DNA of 64,000 nucleotides from Terebella lapidaria. Its lineage: Eukaryota; Annelida; Polychaeta; Terebellida; Terebellidae. The stretch spans positions 25,855,106 through 25,919,105 of the forward strand of contig OX424560.1 of the NCBI GenBank assembly GCA_949152475.1, in the 5' to 3' direction. Made by a program: the position numbers and the translations under genes. The notes beneath the pieces were generated by a model that was not told where the DNA came from, did not search any database, and saw only the letters and a list, made by a program, of their open reading frames with translations. Positions 43,901 to 55,300 of the stretch are shown here, piece by piece. The stretch's first letter is position 1, and every line of letters begins with the position of its first letter.

Positions 43901-46900
43901 CCAGAAAACTACTATTTTCCAGAACCATTTTCAACCTCACCTTTCATACAAGAATAGCTCGCTTCCAGGTATGACTTCAGCTCCAGGCACGGTTGTTTCT
44001 GCTCGAACGACGGGTCTGGAATAGTGACGTCACATTCCTGTCTCCCGGAACAGTGGTCATCAGCGACGTCTAGCGCATTCTTCGAGCAACCGAGGTATCC
44101 CATGTCGACCTTGACACAGCGGCCAATGCGCATGCGCCCATACGTGGCTTTTTGCATAATGATGACCTCATTCTCGGCACAGCGCGCGCTGAATGTCTCC
44201 CCTTCACAATAGTCTCGCACACCTGGTGAGGGAAATATGCAAATTAATGCATGCATAATTAATTACTATTAACGCGAGTGTGAAAATTTGTAAATTGTTG
44301 AATCATGAAATATTCTCTCTCTCTGAGTTGAAATGAGAAATTGGCTCGAATCGTAATACCTAAAGATGTAACAATAAGACTGTTTAAGAAAACGGAACGC
44401 AAGAATTACAGAGACTGTCGTTCATACTGCATTATATTTGACATTTAGTGGCAATGACAGAGAAGCTGGTATCAATTCATTTATGATTCAGGGATATTTA
44501 ATTTGTCCATTATGCACTCGGATTAGGGAGGAAGTAGCACGAAAGTTCCAAGTTTGATAGATTAGCCACGTTTCCTGCAATGAGAAACCACGGAAATAAA
44601 CGAAAAAAAACTATTCTAGATCTTTGACGCGTGGCTTAGTCAGGTTCTTTCAATGCAAAACATAGTCAAGTGTTGTGCTTTAAATCCCGCGCTTAACAGC
44701 GGGAAATCTGCGAGTGCAAATTCTTTGATAGATGAGTGTCGTCAACATTCAACGAGCGTTTATAACAGCAAGCCGCAAATAATAATGATTCATTCGGCCG
44801 CATTGACTGCGAGACTACTACTATTGATCGATCGCCAGCGGATTAATAATCTTTAAATGGTGTAAGGGAAGCGTTTTACCAAGAAATATTATCCTTGGTT
44901 CGCTGTGAATTATATCTAGCGAGGGAAAAAATGATGGAGGTTTCTGTAGAGTGCGGACGATATTTGTCTCGGCCCTGAGAGGGAAAATGTCTTGCATTTC
45001 CTGTCAGCCTGTACAGTTTCCTCAAGATTAATGTAAGTAAATCAGTCAATATTTGACGTATTATGAATAAATGGCTACATAGAAGATACATTTCATCTAA
45101 TGAAATCCAGGGATCCGCGCAAGTTTACTCTGATTAAAGTGGATGTTTTGTCTTGGGTATTAATCACAGTGGCTTCCCAAATGTTTATCGTATCCCATTT
45201 TATATTCAGATTTCTCTGGCTGTCGCAAGTAGCAGCGCATATTTACTGCACACGATATGGGGTGTTTAAGTGCAGTTTACCGCGCAGTCAACCCTCGGAA
45301 AATACTCTTTCCCCGTGGGAGGAATCATGCCAAATACGAGAGAATCATCCTCATTTCGAGCCAAGGCCAATACCGCAAACTGAATCTTATCGGGCAATTG
45401 ATGAAATTAAGGTCTCTGTCACCAGGAAACCTTGCCATAAGCGGGTTACTCCTAGGCATCGCCGACCTCCAATTTCAATCAGCTTAAAACGATAACCCTC
45501 AATTTCCGAAGCACTCGCGCTCTGAGTTTCATCTTCGCAAGCTTCGTCCTCTCACTTTCCTGTCAACCCCGGGAATATCGTAAAAAACAGGTCCCTTCAT
45601 CGGGTCTCAACGGGGAAAATACTGGGATTGCGAGGGGGTGGTGCCTAGTAGTAGCGCGGAGGATGATATCGTCGAATTAAAGACCCCAGGAGCCCAGATC
45701 CAGGCTACTCCGCATCATAGAGCCATAGCACGTCATTCCCCTGGCAATGAATGAAAAAATCCACGATGCAAACTGATGCACGTTGAAGCTAAGCACGTGC
45801 GATCTCGCTGCAATTACAGATCCGGGCACTTTTGCATCCAGGCCAATCTCTGTTTTACGTCAAGCTTATCTAGGCCCCGTTACGTTACCCTGACGATCTA
45901 AAATAATCCTCCCTCCCCTCCTCGGCAACGGACCTACCACTGCAGCCGCCCCCTCCCAACCAGGCGCTCGCCCAGCTTTCATCAATGAACCCCACTAGTA
46001 AAACTGCCAAGAGATTTACGATGTTCCTCTGGTGACAGGCAGGCTGCCCGCATCAGCAGCAGCAACCAGATGCTCTGCAAATGCATCATCCGCCTCTTTT
46101 GGCTGGCACACGCACGGGCTCCCGTTGCCATGGTAAAACATTAGCGCGTGCACCGAACTGCCTCGTCAATTGAAATTTAATAATTGATGACGAAGTGGGA
46201 TCGCATACTTTTTCCGCCATGCTGCTGATGGTTGCAAGTGCTTCGAGCCATAATTGATACCCTCAGATGGCAGTAAAATTGTCAACACACATGTTGCGGT
46301 GACGTCTGTCTCCGTGTTCTCGGTGCTACGCTGCCACCGGTTGAAAATTTAGATTTATTGCGGGTTTTCTTTATGCATGCACGCCAAGACAGTCGAGTTG
46401 AAATATATATGCTGCTGCTCGTTGTAGACATGACAAGGTGAACAAAGAGCATGGGTTTTCTTTGTTTTGTTCGAGTTGTTGTTAGTTTTTTCCCCCTCCT
46501 TTGTGTCCGCTTGCCATCATATTTCTCGTTCTTTATGCACTCGCCACAGCACGTTGTTCTGACATTAAAAACAGGATCAGTAATTGCCTTTCCTCTTTCA
46601 CTTTCTCCATTCTCGAAAGAAAATGGAGCAATATGGTTTATGCGTTTGAAACTGTAATCGATTATATTTCAAAGTGTATGACATTTCAAAGCCACACGTT
46701 TTTCCCACAAAACTGACTGCTCAACACACGAACAATTGATTAATGTGGTTTCAAAAGCAGCCATAATATTAATACCAATAAACAGCCAAAGACAACAACA
46801 GTACAAATGATAATAAACACCTGAGTTAATTCCGCAACTGCACGAGTGAAATGCCTTTGTCATATTACACGCCTAAAAGATCATCTTTCATAATACACTA

Positions 46901-49900
46901 CAAGCTTTTTTATATCCAAGATTGACTTCTATGTCGCATTTCGCTACCTCCCTGAGAATGATACATGGATATCTGGGTCAAATAAAGGTCAAGGAGGACA
47001 TTTATCACGTGACTGATGCCCGGATGTCATTGACCACGTGGCTTGCTTGAGAGTATTTATCGTGTGGAGTCACAGGGGTAGGGATAGGGAAGAATTCAAT
47101 TAACTCATGTGGATTGTTAGAACAGGCTGTATCAACAACGCGAAGAGGACATTTTTCCTGAAACACTTCGTAGTATTGGGGGCAAAAAAAAAAAAACAGA
47201 CATGCAATGACTTGCAAATGAAACTTTTTCTTACTAGATGTATTTAGAGGAGACAAAGTTGGTCAAATTCAAAGCGGATTAAATGAACCGAACTACACCA
47301 AGGAATTACATTCGTGCAAGCGAAAGATATTACTCTGCTCAACAAACGTAAAGGCCAGTATCGTCTGCTACAATAGTAAACGTTTATTTACTTATGCTTA
47401 TCGACATCGTTGATGGATTATCATAAATGACGACAAGAAACCGTACGCTTCTATGATGATGATAGTCATGATATGCATCCAGTTATCTGATCAGTTAACA
47501 TAAAGGATCGTTATAATTTGCATCCATCCAGGGTCTTCCATACCGTGGGGGATTATGTTGCATGTTAGAGCTATTAACACATAAAAAGCTACAATATATT
47601 ATGAACAAAGCCGCGAGGCAAGTCACGCGAGCTAACCAGTCAAACGGAATGACATTTATAATTCGCAAACATGGTTATATCCGGCAATAAAAAATAATCG
47701 AAAATAAACAGTCGAATTCATGTTTGTGATCACAAATACACGTTGATTGACAGTGCGATATAACGAGCGAACATTTAATGTACATTAAATGTCAACAGTG
47801 TATTTGTACATGATATTTATCTGAAATGTGTCAAAAAACAACTGCGACCTTTTCCCCCAACCATGATATTAACAACTTGTTCATTATATGAATATTGATA
47901 GGTTAATATGAATGAAAACGAAATGATGGTAAGAAAACATGATATGAGACATAGGACGCCCATTTGTAAATTGACAAATATTACGACCAATACACATGTA
48001 ATACCAGTATGATTGTAGACAAATATATCGATATAATCTTCTCAGTGTAACGTCCATATACATATATTATTCTGGAAATACCGGGCTTTAGTATGTCCAT
48101 CCTTTACAACACTGAGATAACCATATATGTAATTTACTGATGAGAAATCATTGACCCATATTACGCGCAGTAAATATAAATCCATTTACCTTAACAATAT
48201 ATTGTTTTGTAATAGTAATGCCTGCGATATCAAGATTCTCCATTGGACTGTTGATAATTCGATTACATGTTTACACGCTGATTCAAGGCTACGATGGCAG
48301 CTGATAATTCTGCTGGTACAATTCTCCGATCAAACAAGTCCACGCTGTATTGTATTCTGTTCCAGTGGCTGGGAATTTCTCCGCACAGAAGAAGAGACGT
48401 CATTCATCCATACGTTCAACAAGGTTTTCTGTGGGTGAATCTAATGGAGTTGGCCTTGAACGAATCATGCTGGCGTTTCATATGAGGGGAAAAAACATGA
48501 CAGCCACATATAAATGTAACTCAAAAGAAGGCGCATATTGTTCGCATTTTTATGGAAATAACGCACAGTATAATGCCCGTTGGTTATCCCAAATTTTATG
48601 ACTATATATAGATTCAGAGGGCTATTATGTTGATTACCATAAGGCTTGGACTAGCATAAAATACGTCATCGAAATACGTCATTCAACAACTTCCATATTC
48701 CCAAAATCAAGCTAATCTCATGCGATTAACAGGGAAATACTGCACAATGACCACCAGGGTACCATAATTTAGTACCTATATCCTCCGCGAGACCTGTTAT
48801 CCTACCCAAATTGGATTTTGAAAAACCCACTCCGAACGCATCGAGAGCCGAATAAGGGCCACCCGAAGAACGAAACAACATGAACTTTCCATTTGAGTGT
48901 TCTCGGAAGGCAGAATCGATATCATTTTGAAAACGTCGCATAAATTGGATCCGTTTTGTGAAGGCTTCGGTATCCCCCTAAAGCCGGCTGAAGCACCCCT
49001 GCTAAATCTCTTGAGTGAGTGGGTGAAGGGCACATGCCCTGGAGGATCTTAATGAGCGACAGCTATCGAGAAATCATATACACCACGTGTACGGGTAATT
49101 ATACCGTGTCTTTTACCCAGCTGGTGAGTTTATGGTACACGAAAGTCACGGATGTTATACATGTATTGGTTTTTACTCTTCTTTAGTTGCACATCAGATC
49201 ATAATCAGATTATAGCTACCAGTCAAGGACATGAAAGTGACATCAAATTCCCCCAAGTTAAAAAATATATGTATGTATGTACATATATATCACTCGTTAA
49301 TCATCAGTGACTCTGCCTCGCGGTACAATGACAACGACAGATGTCAGCCCGCGATGAAGGCTACGATCGTCATGTCATTTGCAATTGCCGCCCTTTTGTA
49401 CGACTGCATTGTATGGCAGCGGTGCTTTCCTTCCCGCTGGATGCCGTAACGTGTCCCCCGTTTTACGTAGCGGACGTTTCAACGCGACGTCAGTCCTCTT
49501 CCCGTCATATCCTCTTGTGGACAGAGGGACCCACAAATATATGTGATATCCTTAATTCAAGGACGCTGTCCCCTCCCACCCCGAAACCGTATGTATCAGT
49601 GAATTACGAGATATCTATGTTTATATATGTATACGTGTAAAATGATATACCGCCGTGTCACCATTTATATGTAATTGAAAGACATGACATGTGCGTTTCC
49701 AGGTTTTTGAAAGCGGTGTAGGGGCTTTGACCCAGTTCTTATCGTACATCTGTAAGACTATGACAACAGGGTGGCGAAAAAAAATTCATATCCAAGGCCT
49801 TGAACGAATTTGCGTGCTTACATGTACGTTATATACATGTAGTAACCACATGAGCCGGAATTGTTATTGAATAATGCATCCACAAAGCCCCAAGGTTTTT

Positions 49901-52788
49901 GTCAGTGCGTGTAGGGGGTATCTGAAACTATCTACGGCCTTGGATAAACCACAAGGGATTCAAATAAACCGCCGACGCCGGCGTCTGTGGTTCATGGGGT
50001 TTAATGTTCGCTAACTTAATATTCCCATCATGCGCCCATTATCTAGAGAATACATGCATATGTGTGCAGGCATATATTGTTGAAACTGTGTACATCTTTT
50101 TGACACGAAAACGAAGATACTGTGCGGTAGCCAGTTTTGTACACGAAAATATTACTGTGAGACATTCATTATTCTACATGTTTGAAGGCTTACACGCCTT
50201 CAAGGCATCGCGTCCAAGCAATTTTTGTAGGGAAATGTAAGTGGAATTGGGTAATAAACTTGTCAGGCAACGTTATTATCACTTGTGAAATCCGGTACTA
50301 AACAGAAATTGCCATAATTATGTGATGATTTGTGCGGATGTTTTTCAATGTTTACGCGCGCGTCCTGTGACGTAAGACCTCATAAATATAGGGCAAGAAC
50401 TGAAATTTGCATGCGTATAAAAGCCGCTGGAATATCTCGTTATATGCATGCCAAATTATCACGGCAATTTACCAGGTGGCTAGCAATTTTACATATAACG
50501 TCAGTCAATTGTCAGTTAATGACTTTGACGATAATACAGGACTCCAGAAACGATTCAAAATGCATTAGAAGTTGCTATCTACAAATACATACCCATTCCA
50601 AACGTGGAATTATACGCAACAGGGAGTCCACCCAATATTACTATACAAGTAGGCCTACATTTGCACGATTGCGGATTATAACTTGCATTACGACTGGTAG
50701 CAGCACATATATAGATATGGATGTTATATTGCCCCCTTAGGTTTTCCGCGTGCATTAGCACGCGGATAAATCCATGAATAATAGAAATATGTACCTGGAT
50801 CGTCCGGCTATCCCTGTCAAACGCACGCGAGCCCCGTGCAGCGAATTTGATTATGAGATGGCTCTAAACTATGGAAGTAGCGTTACATAAAAGGCAGATT
50901 CTTTTTATTTGCATCTCTATTTCTCTGAGAAATGGAAATTATAATTGAAGAGGAGAATAAAAAATAGTCTCAATTGCTCGTACTTGAAATATTCGCGGTA
51001 CTCAGTCGATTGGTCTTCAATTGAATTACCATGCTATTCTGAACAACAATATTGAAAAGCAAACGTTTCGCACTTGTTTCGACCACATCATTTTTTGCAT
51101 GTACAGTGCCTTTGGTGTGCTCTGATTTGCGTATGCAACATGACACTCTTCGGATCACATGAAACACTGAACATCATTCGATACCTTTCAATTTTGCATT
51201 CGATGTTCATACATACCACACACTGAAGTCAATTTAGTCGTGCATATTGTCAAATATCATCCAATCTACATATTGTGTGATAAATATTCGTGGGCGAAGC
51301 AGCTGCAACAGTAAACGACGTTGAAACTGTTGCTACGTGACCGTGAACAAACGAGATGACAACATGTAGATCATCACATCATATAGAGAATATCATTATC
51401 ACTCAAATAATAGCTCCCATGTTTGGCCTTGGAGCACAACCCCATTCATATGAGCATGGCTATTAACACTATATGAACATATTTTATCCAGTACTGAATA
51501 TGCCTATGTAGGCTACATTTTGCTATGATTCCTTGAAGTTGTATGTAATGCACTTCAATTATTACCAAGTATTATTATTATTATTATTGAAGTAATTGTG
51601 GATAGAAGGTATGTTTAGGAAGTTCAGAGGTCACAGCGTTCACGGGGATTGGCAGTGATAACTGGCGGATGTCAACTGATTATTAGCCTTCTATATGTCA
51701 AGGATCCTTAAGTAAATTGAATGCTTGAAGGTACAACTCCTGAATAACGTACATGTACCTTGTTTTGCGAATGAGATTCGAAAACTACTCTGCAATCATT
51801 CCATGGACCCTGTTGGTGGGAACTGAACATCAGACAAGCAGATGTGATTCACGGAAAGCGAAGAAGAGAAAAAAATCAATCAGAAAATATAATGATGCCG
51901 GTTCGATGTAAGATTCTACACATCCAATGCCAAGTCTTGAACGGTGTAAACCTCCGTTGACCTTGGCTCAGCGACTTACAACGAGGGAAGTCCGAGAATC
52001 TCCCCTCACGCGGGCCAAGGACACCCGCTTCATGTAATAGTTATCTGATTCCTTTTGACAAGGGAGTCGACTTTGGAGAGGTTTTTTGTCAGGAATGGCC
52101 GAGAGAGTTGTCACGAAGCAGGCGAATTCCATGCAGACCTTAATAACCATACGAAAGCCGTAACTCAAGCCTAGATATCGGCTTTACTATGGATTATCTC
52201 GCTGGGATATCAGAGATATCGCTTGGCTTGTGTTAATTGGTGGAGAATCCGGCTTTACTTTTTTTCTCGGATGACACATACAACGCACTCTATGACCTAG
52301 CTTCTGGGGAAGCGTTAATTAAAAGCACTGTGGGTGTTGCCAATACAACTGTTGCCACGAGGCAGAGGCAGCTCGCTACTTGTTCCCCACTCCTCATTAG
52401 ACAAATAAGCTGGGAGACGTTTTCTTACCACTAAGTTTGTTGAATAACAAGACAAATAGAAGAATAAATCGTTATGCTTGGTGAGCCAGGGTATTTCCGT
52501 AACTCGTAAAGCGCAGAGTCGACCTTTATGTAAATCTATGCATAGTATCAATGTGCAAGCTTCAGCAATGTATCACTCGATTTCTATCACTAGTTATTTA
52601 TCAGCGATTCACATTACTGACACCCTTTATTTTGACACATGCATTATACGATCATGTATTGATATGGTTAGGCCTATATTGTCATCAAAACACATACCGT
52701 AAGTAGTTTCGGCTTCTATACTTCCTCCCATGGCAATGACGAAGTACACATAAAAAATAGTCCACGCGTATGCATAAAATGACGTCAT
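40710..52788 (-). CDS. SUEL lectin-CUB-sushi single-pass membrane receptor (8 coding exons)
   Basis: Eight exons give 1,320 coding bases (439 residues plus stop): 52,788-52,698; 44,222-43,941; 43,071-42,897; 42,590-42,373; 41,932-41,780; 41,554-41,504; 41,381-41,300; 40,977-40,710. All introns are GT-AG and every junction keeps frame. Layout: signal peptide 1-26; SUEL galactose/rhamnose-binding lectin about 31-124; CUB about 125-255; sushi/CCP about 256-306; stalk 307-323; membrane helix about 325-347; cytoplasmic tail to 439. It should be a cell-surface type I protein binding a glycan or glycoprotein ligand. Signal-SUEL-membrane layouts are known in EVA1C and latrophilins, but neither has CUB plus CCP, and I cannot name an orthologue. 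N-glycosylation sites include NLT in the CUB and NCS in the CCP. Confidence 0.88.
41300..41381 (-). CDS. Receptor exon 7: transmembrane helix
   Basis: 82 bp from TATTTCAG to donor GTTAGT, phase 1 in and phase 2 out. It encodes KIVIVTVCGIAFVVGVLILM followed by IGIFFFK, about 23 hydrophobic residues ending at lysines, as expected for a type I anchor with a positive cytoplasmic side. Confidence 0.88.
41504..41554 (-). CDS. Receptor exon 6: juxtamembrane stalk
   Basis: A 51-bp exon between TTTTACAG and GTAAGT, phase 1 on both sides. It encodes DRPISSQVSGRHGVLPR, a short hydrophilic stalk. Because it is symmetric it could be skipped without changing frame, or mark a cleavage-prone stalk. Confidence 0.75.
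41780..41932 (-). CDS. Receptor exon 5: sushi/CCP domain
   Basis: 153 bp from TTCTACAG to donor GTGAGT, phase 1 on both sides. It encodes VIGCPDPGISSNAW, then NNEVTVGCKDSEES, then WHLTCHGSEWQGELGNCSK. The four cysteines and the tryptophan between the third and fourth match the CCP consensus (Cys1-Cys3, Cys2-Cys4). CCP modules bind protein ligands in complement regulators and cell-adhesion proteins. Confidence 0.87.
42373..42590 (-). CDS. Receptor exon 4: second half of the CUB domain
   Basis: 218 bp from TTTCCCCAG to donor GTGGGT, phase 2 in and phase 1 out. It encodes SVSPPEAGDFIDNYGGIEVC, then KKYAVVREEIPERSTILCGG and a final strand HHFIVKFEG. The third and fourth CUB cysteines (EVC, ILC) are here. 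The N-G-N-V-V-R-I-G-V stretch corresponds to the 'S.n.l.v.F' strand of CUB domains. Confidence 0.83.
42897..43071 (-). CDS. Receptor exon 3: first half of the CUB domain
   Basis: 175 bp from CATTTCAG to donor GTGCGG, phase 1 in and phase 2 out. It encodes VIPMNVDECRRSRVIRVTEP, then RGYIASTLSYTTWCGTSDTP and ALPGQRVNLTLIDF. C-x(about 25)-C followed by a hydrophobic 'I.L.f..F'-like strand is the CUB start. NLT is a potential N-glycosylation site. Confidence 0.83.
43941..44222 (-). CDS. Receptor exon 2: SUEL galactose-binding lectin domain
   Basis: 282 bp from CTCACCAG to donor GTGAGG, phase 1 on both sides, a complete domain in one exon. YCEGETFSARCAENEVIIMQ, ATYGRMR, HCSGRQECDV, PCLELKSYLEASYSC match the sea-urchin-egg-lectin pattern: C-E-G...C, the YGR motif that contacts sugar in family structures, and the PC...KYL..Y.C end. 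The KSYL replaces the common KYL, otherwise the sugar-site motif is kept, so binding of galactose- or rhamnose-type sugars is plausible. Confidence 0.92.
45100..46400. promoter_or_regulatory. Candidate enhancer block in intron 1
   Basis: Sequence here is GC-richer and free of the repeats seen elsewhere, and appears complex rather than decayed. It includes an X-box-like site (46,124-46,139), AT homeodomain-type cores (AATTTAATAATTGATGACG near 46,175-46,195, TAATTGATAC near 46,250), E-box-like CAGATG and CAGGTC words, and CAGCAGCAGCAACCAG. Overlapping frames at 45,100-45,495 are open on two plus-strand frames but lack domains. Regulatory function is an inference from composition and motifs. Confidence 0.35.
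46124..46139. promoter_or_regulatory. RFX-type X-box
   Basis: GTTGCCATGGTAAAAC is close to the inverted-repeat consensus GTNRCC(0-3)GGYAAC bound by RFX factors, with one extra A in the right half-site. RFX factors control ciliary and immune genes. Confidence 0.45.
47771..47792. repeat. Perfect 22-bp palindrome
   Basis: ACATTTAATGT followed by ACATTAAATGT, an exact reverse complement with no spacer, within intron 1. Confidence 0.9.
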
Positions 52789-52797
52789 CTTGAAGTC
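52698..52797 (-). CDS. Receptor exon 1: start codon and signal peptide
   Basis: Acceptor-like CACTTACAG after a pyrimidine-rich tract, nine bases (GACTTCAAG) and then ATG at 52,788; donor GTATGT. The exon encodes MTSFYAYAWTIFYVYF and VIAMGGSIEAETTYG. The hydrophobic run with small residues at the end fits a secretory signal peptide cleaved near residue 26. An ATG 39 bp further upstream is in frame but lies before the acceptor, so I chose the internal start. A non-coding 5' exon upstream is therefore expected. Confidence 0.8.
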
Positions 52798-52954
52798 CTG
52801 TAAGTGTAAAGAAACGAAAAATAACATGAAAGGGGCACCAATGTAGAAGCGTTTAATATGTATGTAGTTGTATGTGTATCGGGATAATCCTTCGATTACT
52901 ATGTTGCACGAATAAAAAGGGACTACACTACATATGACAAAAATGCTTGTTTAC

Positions 52955-53400
52955 CTGTGACCGTAATGTAGATGTAAGTTCTACCTGTGGTATTCGCTGG
53001 CCCCTGTGCAAAGTTGATCCACGTGAGTTATTTCAGATACATTGAGTAGGTTCACTTTTTACGTGACAACCCATTCAACTACTAGTATAATGAGGATTCC
53101 ACAAAAGCCACGAAGTCGTGACCGGCTCCCGTAGAACGAACTCGAAACCACTACGGTTGTTTTGCTCATTTATTATCCCAACTGGAGTCCTGCCATCTTA
53201 TTTTAATTTGAAGAAACCCAAGTTTCCATCCGTGTGTGTAGGAAACTAGATATCTTGCTATGAAAGAAACCGTCTTCCGGGGTAGGCACCCGTACATGTA
53301 AATGACTCCAGGAAAAATAGTACAGGATCCAAAGCGTGTGTTGAGAAATAACAACAGGGTAACCTGGGAACTTGTATTAATAGTGAATCACGTCTTTTTA
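52955..53400. other. Upstream flank, possible non-coding first exon
   Basis: A minus-strand donor-like ACAG|GTAAAC at 52,955/52,954 would leave a 157-bp intron before exon 1. A second donor-like CACAG|GTAGAAC lies near 53,000. Either could end a 5' UTR exon. Not decisive. Confidence 0.3.
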
Positions 53401-55300
53401 CGTTCAGGCGAGTGGAAGAAGAAGAAGAAAAAAAGTCATCCACCGATTCGTATCCGAGTGATTCGCGTTCCAGTTTCCCTTTGTTTTGCGCCTGGAATAT
53501 TTTCCCACAGAGGTTATTTTTTGCTGTTGTTTTTCCACCTCTCCTTCATCTAATTCCCTGGCTTGTTTATTCCCGCGCTTTGGGTTACGTTTCCCCCGTT
53601 GCATATATCACTGCAGGGCGTCCGTCCACTTTCTCCCAGCGCTGCCTCACACAAACGAGGGCCGCTGCATCTGCGTCCACTGCCAACCAGCAAAAACTGC
53701 TCTCAGCATGCGGCAAATACGCGCGCTGTATTTGATATTCAGCGGGGCCCGTGCACAATACCTCCTGATGAGATGCGCACGAGTGCAACAGGCCAATATA
53801 CTGTTGTATCTGTCACTAGGGAATAGGGCAATGCCGGCGTTTTTCCACAACCAAATGGCCGTGAATTAATCCGAATGACATTTCAGGTCGTCGAACCGGG
53901 GGCCAACCTCCACAAATCCCTGGGATATAGTTTTTGTCAGAACTGGTAATTACTTATTTGCCCCGTGCGTGGGGATGTCACGAGAGAAGATCGAGCCGGG
54001 GGAAAAAAAACTAAATCACCTGTTGTGACAGCAGATACATGTCCCTTCCGATCGATTATGTGCTTATCTGTCAGCCTGTCACGCATAAATCTATGGATTT
54101 ATCGAATTCCTTTCTTTCTCCCCACTTTGGCGGCCCTCCTCCCCCATTACAATGGAAGTCCCCTCAAGACATGTAAAGAATTTTATATATGGAGCGCCTG
54201 GTACGCGACGTGACATGTGATGAATGTATGACAAACTGACGAGTTTCTTACGTGCGCACGGTTTTCTTCATTTCCCTTCTCTCCTGCCTCTCCACAATTG
54301 TCCTACATTCTCAAGTACACAGCTAGTCCGCGGCTTGACACATGCAAATCCCAATCGTCTCCCGCGACCACGCGATAAGGAAACGCGACGAACAAGAACA
54401 CTTATATAAGATGACAACCGTCAAAAACACGTGGTGAGCTAATACAGAGAGAGGTCCGGAGCTCTGCCCTCGTCCGTGAACCTTCCACGTACTTCTCTCG
54501 TCCTTTTGCTTCCGGCTTCAGGCTGAGATGACAAAGGCAATGGCCCCGCACCTCTCGGCGTTATTCACTGCTTGCGAACGCTCGTGCAACGCCGGGGACC
54601 TGCTTTTGTCGTTCACTCACTCGTTCGTTCCTTCCACGCCCTGTGTTCTGGAGGTGTTGTCCCTCACTCCATCTATCCATCCGTCCACGTTTTGCACGAC
54701 TCTCGCCTGGGTACCGCACAGATTCGCTCGGTTCCCTGCAAGGCAGTGCACCCCGTGCACGTCCCCGATGCAGTACCAAACCCCTCCCTCCAGGAGTCCT
54801 CCCTCTCGTTACCCCCTCCCCTCCCGCGCTACACCCTTCTGGAACCGCGCGGGCCCCGCTAACCCCCACCCACCCCCGGTGCAAAAGCGCACGTGCAACA
54901 TGCCTCGTGCAACGCCCTACATTCGTCACCGCGCGCGCGGGCCATGCATCGCATCAATGGGAGAGAAGACCAACCGAAATACTACAAATGCAAAGCCGGG
55001 TACTGTCCTCCCGATTTCTCTTCGCGTCATTGAAGAAGCGGAGAACAAAACTGACACTGACAACTCTCACAAATCTGGCTTCGGTTCTTTTTTCCCCTCT
55101 CGCTGCACCACCAACGGATATTGAGCCAACTGCCTGCCCCCCCCCCCCCCCCCACGCGCGCAATCGCTTCCTGGCCTTTGCGAGGGAGGCGGTAGTACGG
55201 CCGTGTTACTACGCCGTATTTTCGTAGTAATCTGAGTTTTTACACCGTTTCTCTCCAGGTTTATCCTACCCCGGCCACAACTATCGAGGCATTGCCAATA
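53400..55300. promoter_or_regulatory. GC-rich, CpG-containing block: candidate promoter region
   Basis: Base composition changes abruptly to GC-rich with many CpG dinucleotides, especially 54,540-55,230. It lies about 0.7-2.5 kb upstream of the receptor's first coding exon. A plus-strand TATATAAG sits at 54,403-54,410, so bidirectional or plus-strand transcription is also possible. Several long frames (54,528-55,124 plus, 198 codons; 54,643-55,227 plus; 54,561-54,929 minus) overlap on both strands and are Pro/Ser/Arg-rich low-complexity translations expected from GC-rich sequence. Confidence 0.4.
55138..55154. repeat. Poly-C run
   Basis: About 17 consecutive C at the edge of the GC-rich block; length uncertain. 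Confidence 0.8.

Larger units (their letters stand above)
44223..52697 (-). other. Intron 1 of the receptor gene (about 8.5 kb)
   Basis: Donor GTATGT at 52,697 and acceptor AG at 44,224-44,223. Largely unique sequence. It holds a GC-richer block near 45.1-46.4 kb, a perfect palindrome at 47,771-47,792, an (ATT)n run near 51,574-51,590 and a TATG/TACA microsatellite near 49,268-49,290. Frames inside (for example 50,330-50,740 plus, 48,151-48,601 plus) have no recognisable domain. Large first introns commonly hold enhancers. Confidence 0.75.

Noticed and set aside
50330-50740. 136-codon plus frame in intron 1
   Set aside because: No domain, no start context or splice sites of note; opposite strand to the host gene in unique intronic DNA.
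54528-55227. 198- and 194-codon plus-strand frames in the GC-rich block
   Set aside because: Pro/Ser/Arg/Cys-rich low complexity, mutually overlapping in several frames and strands, no domain; typical of CpG-rich DNA without stops.
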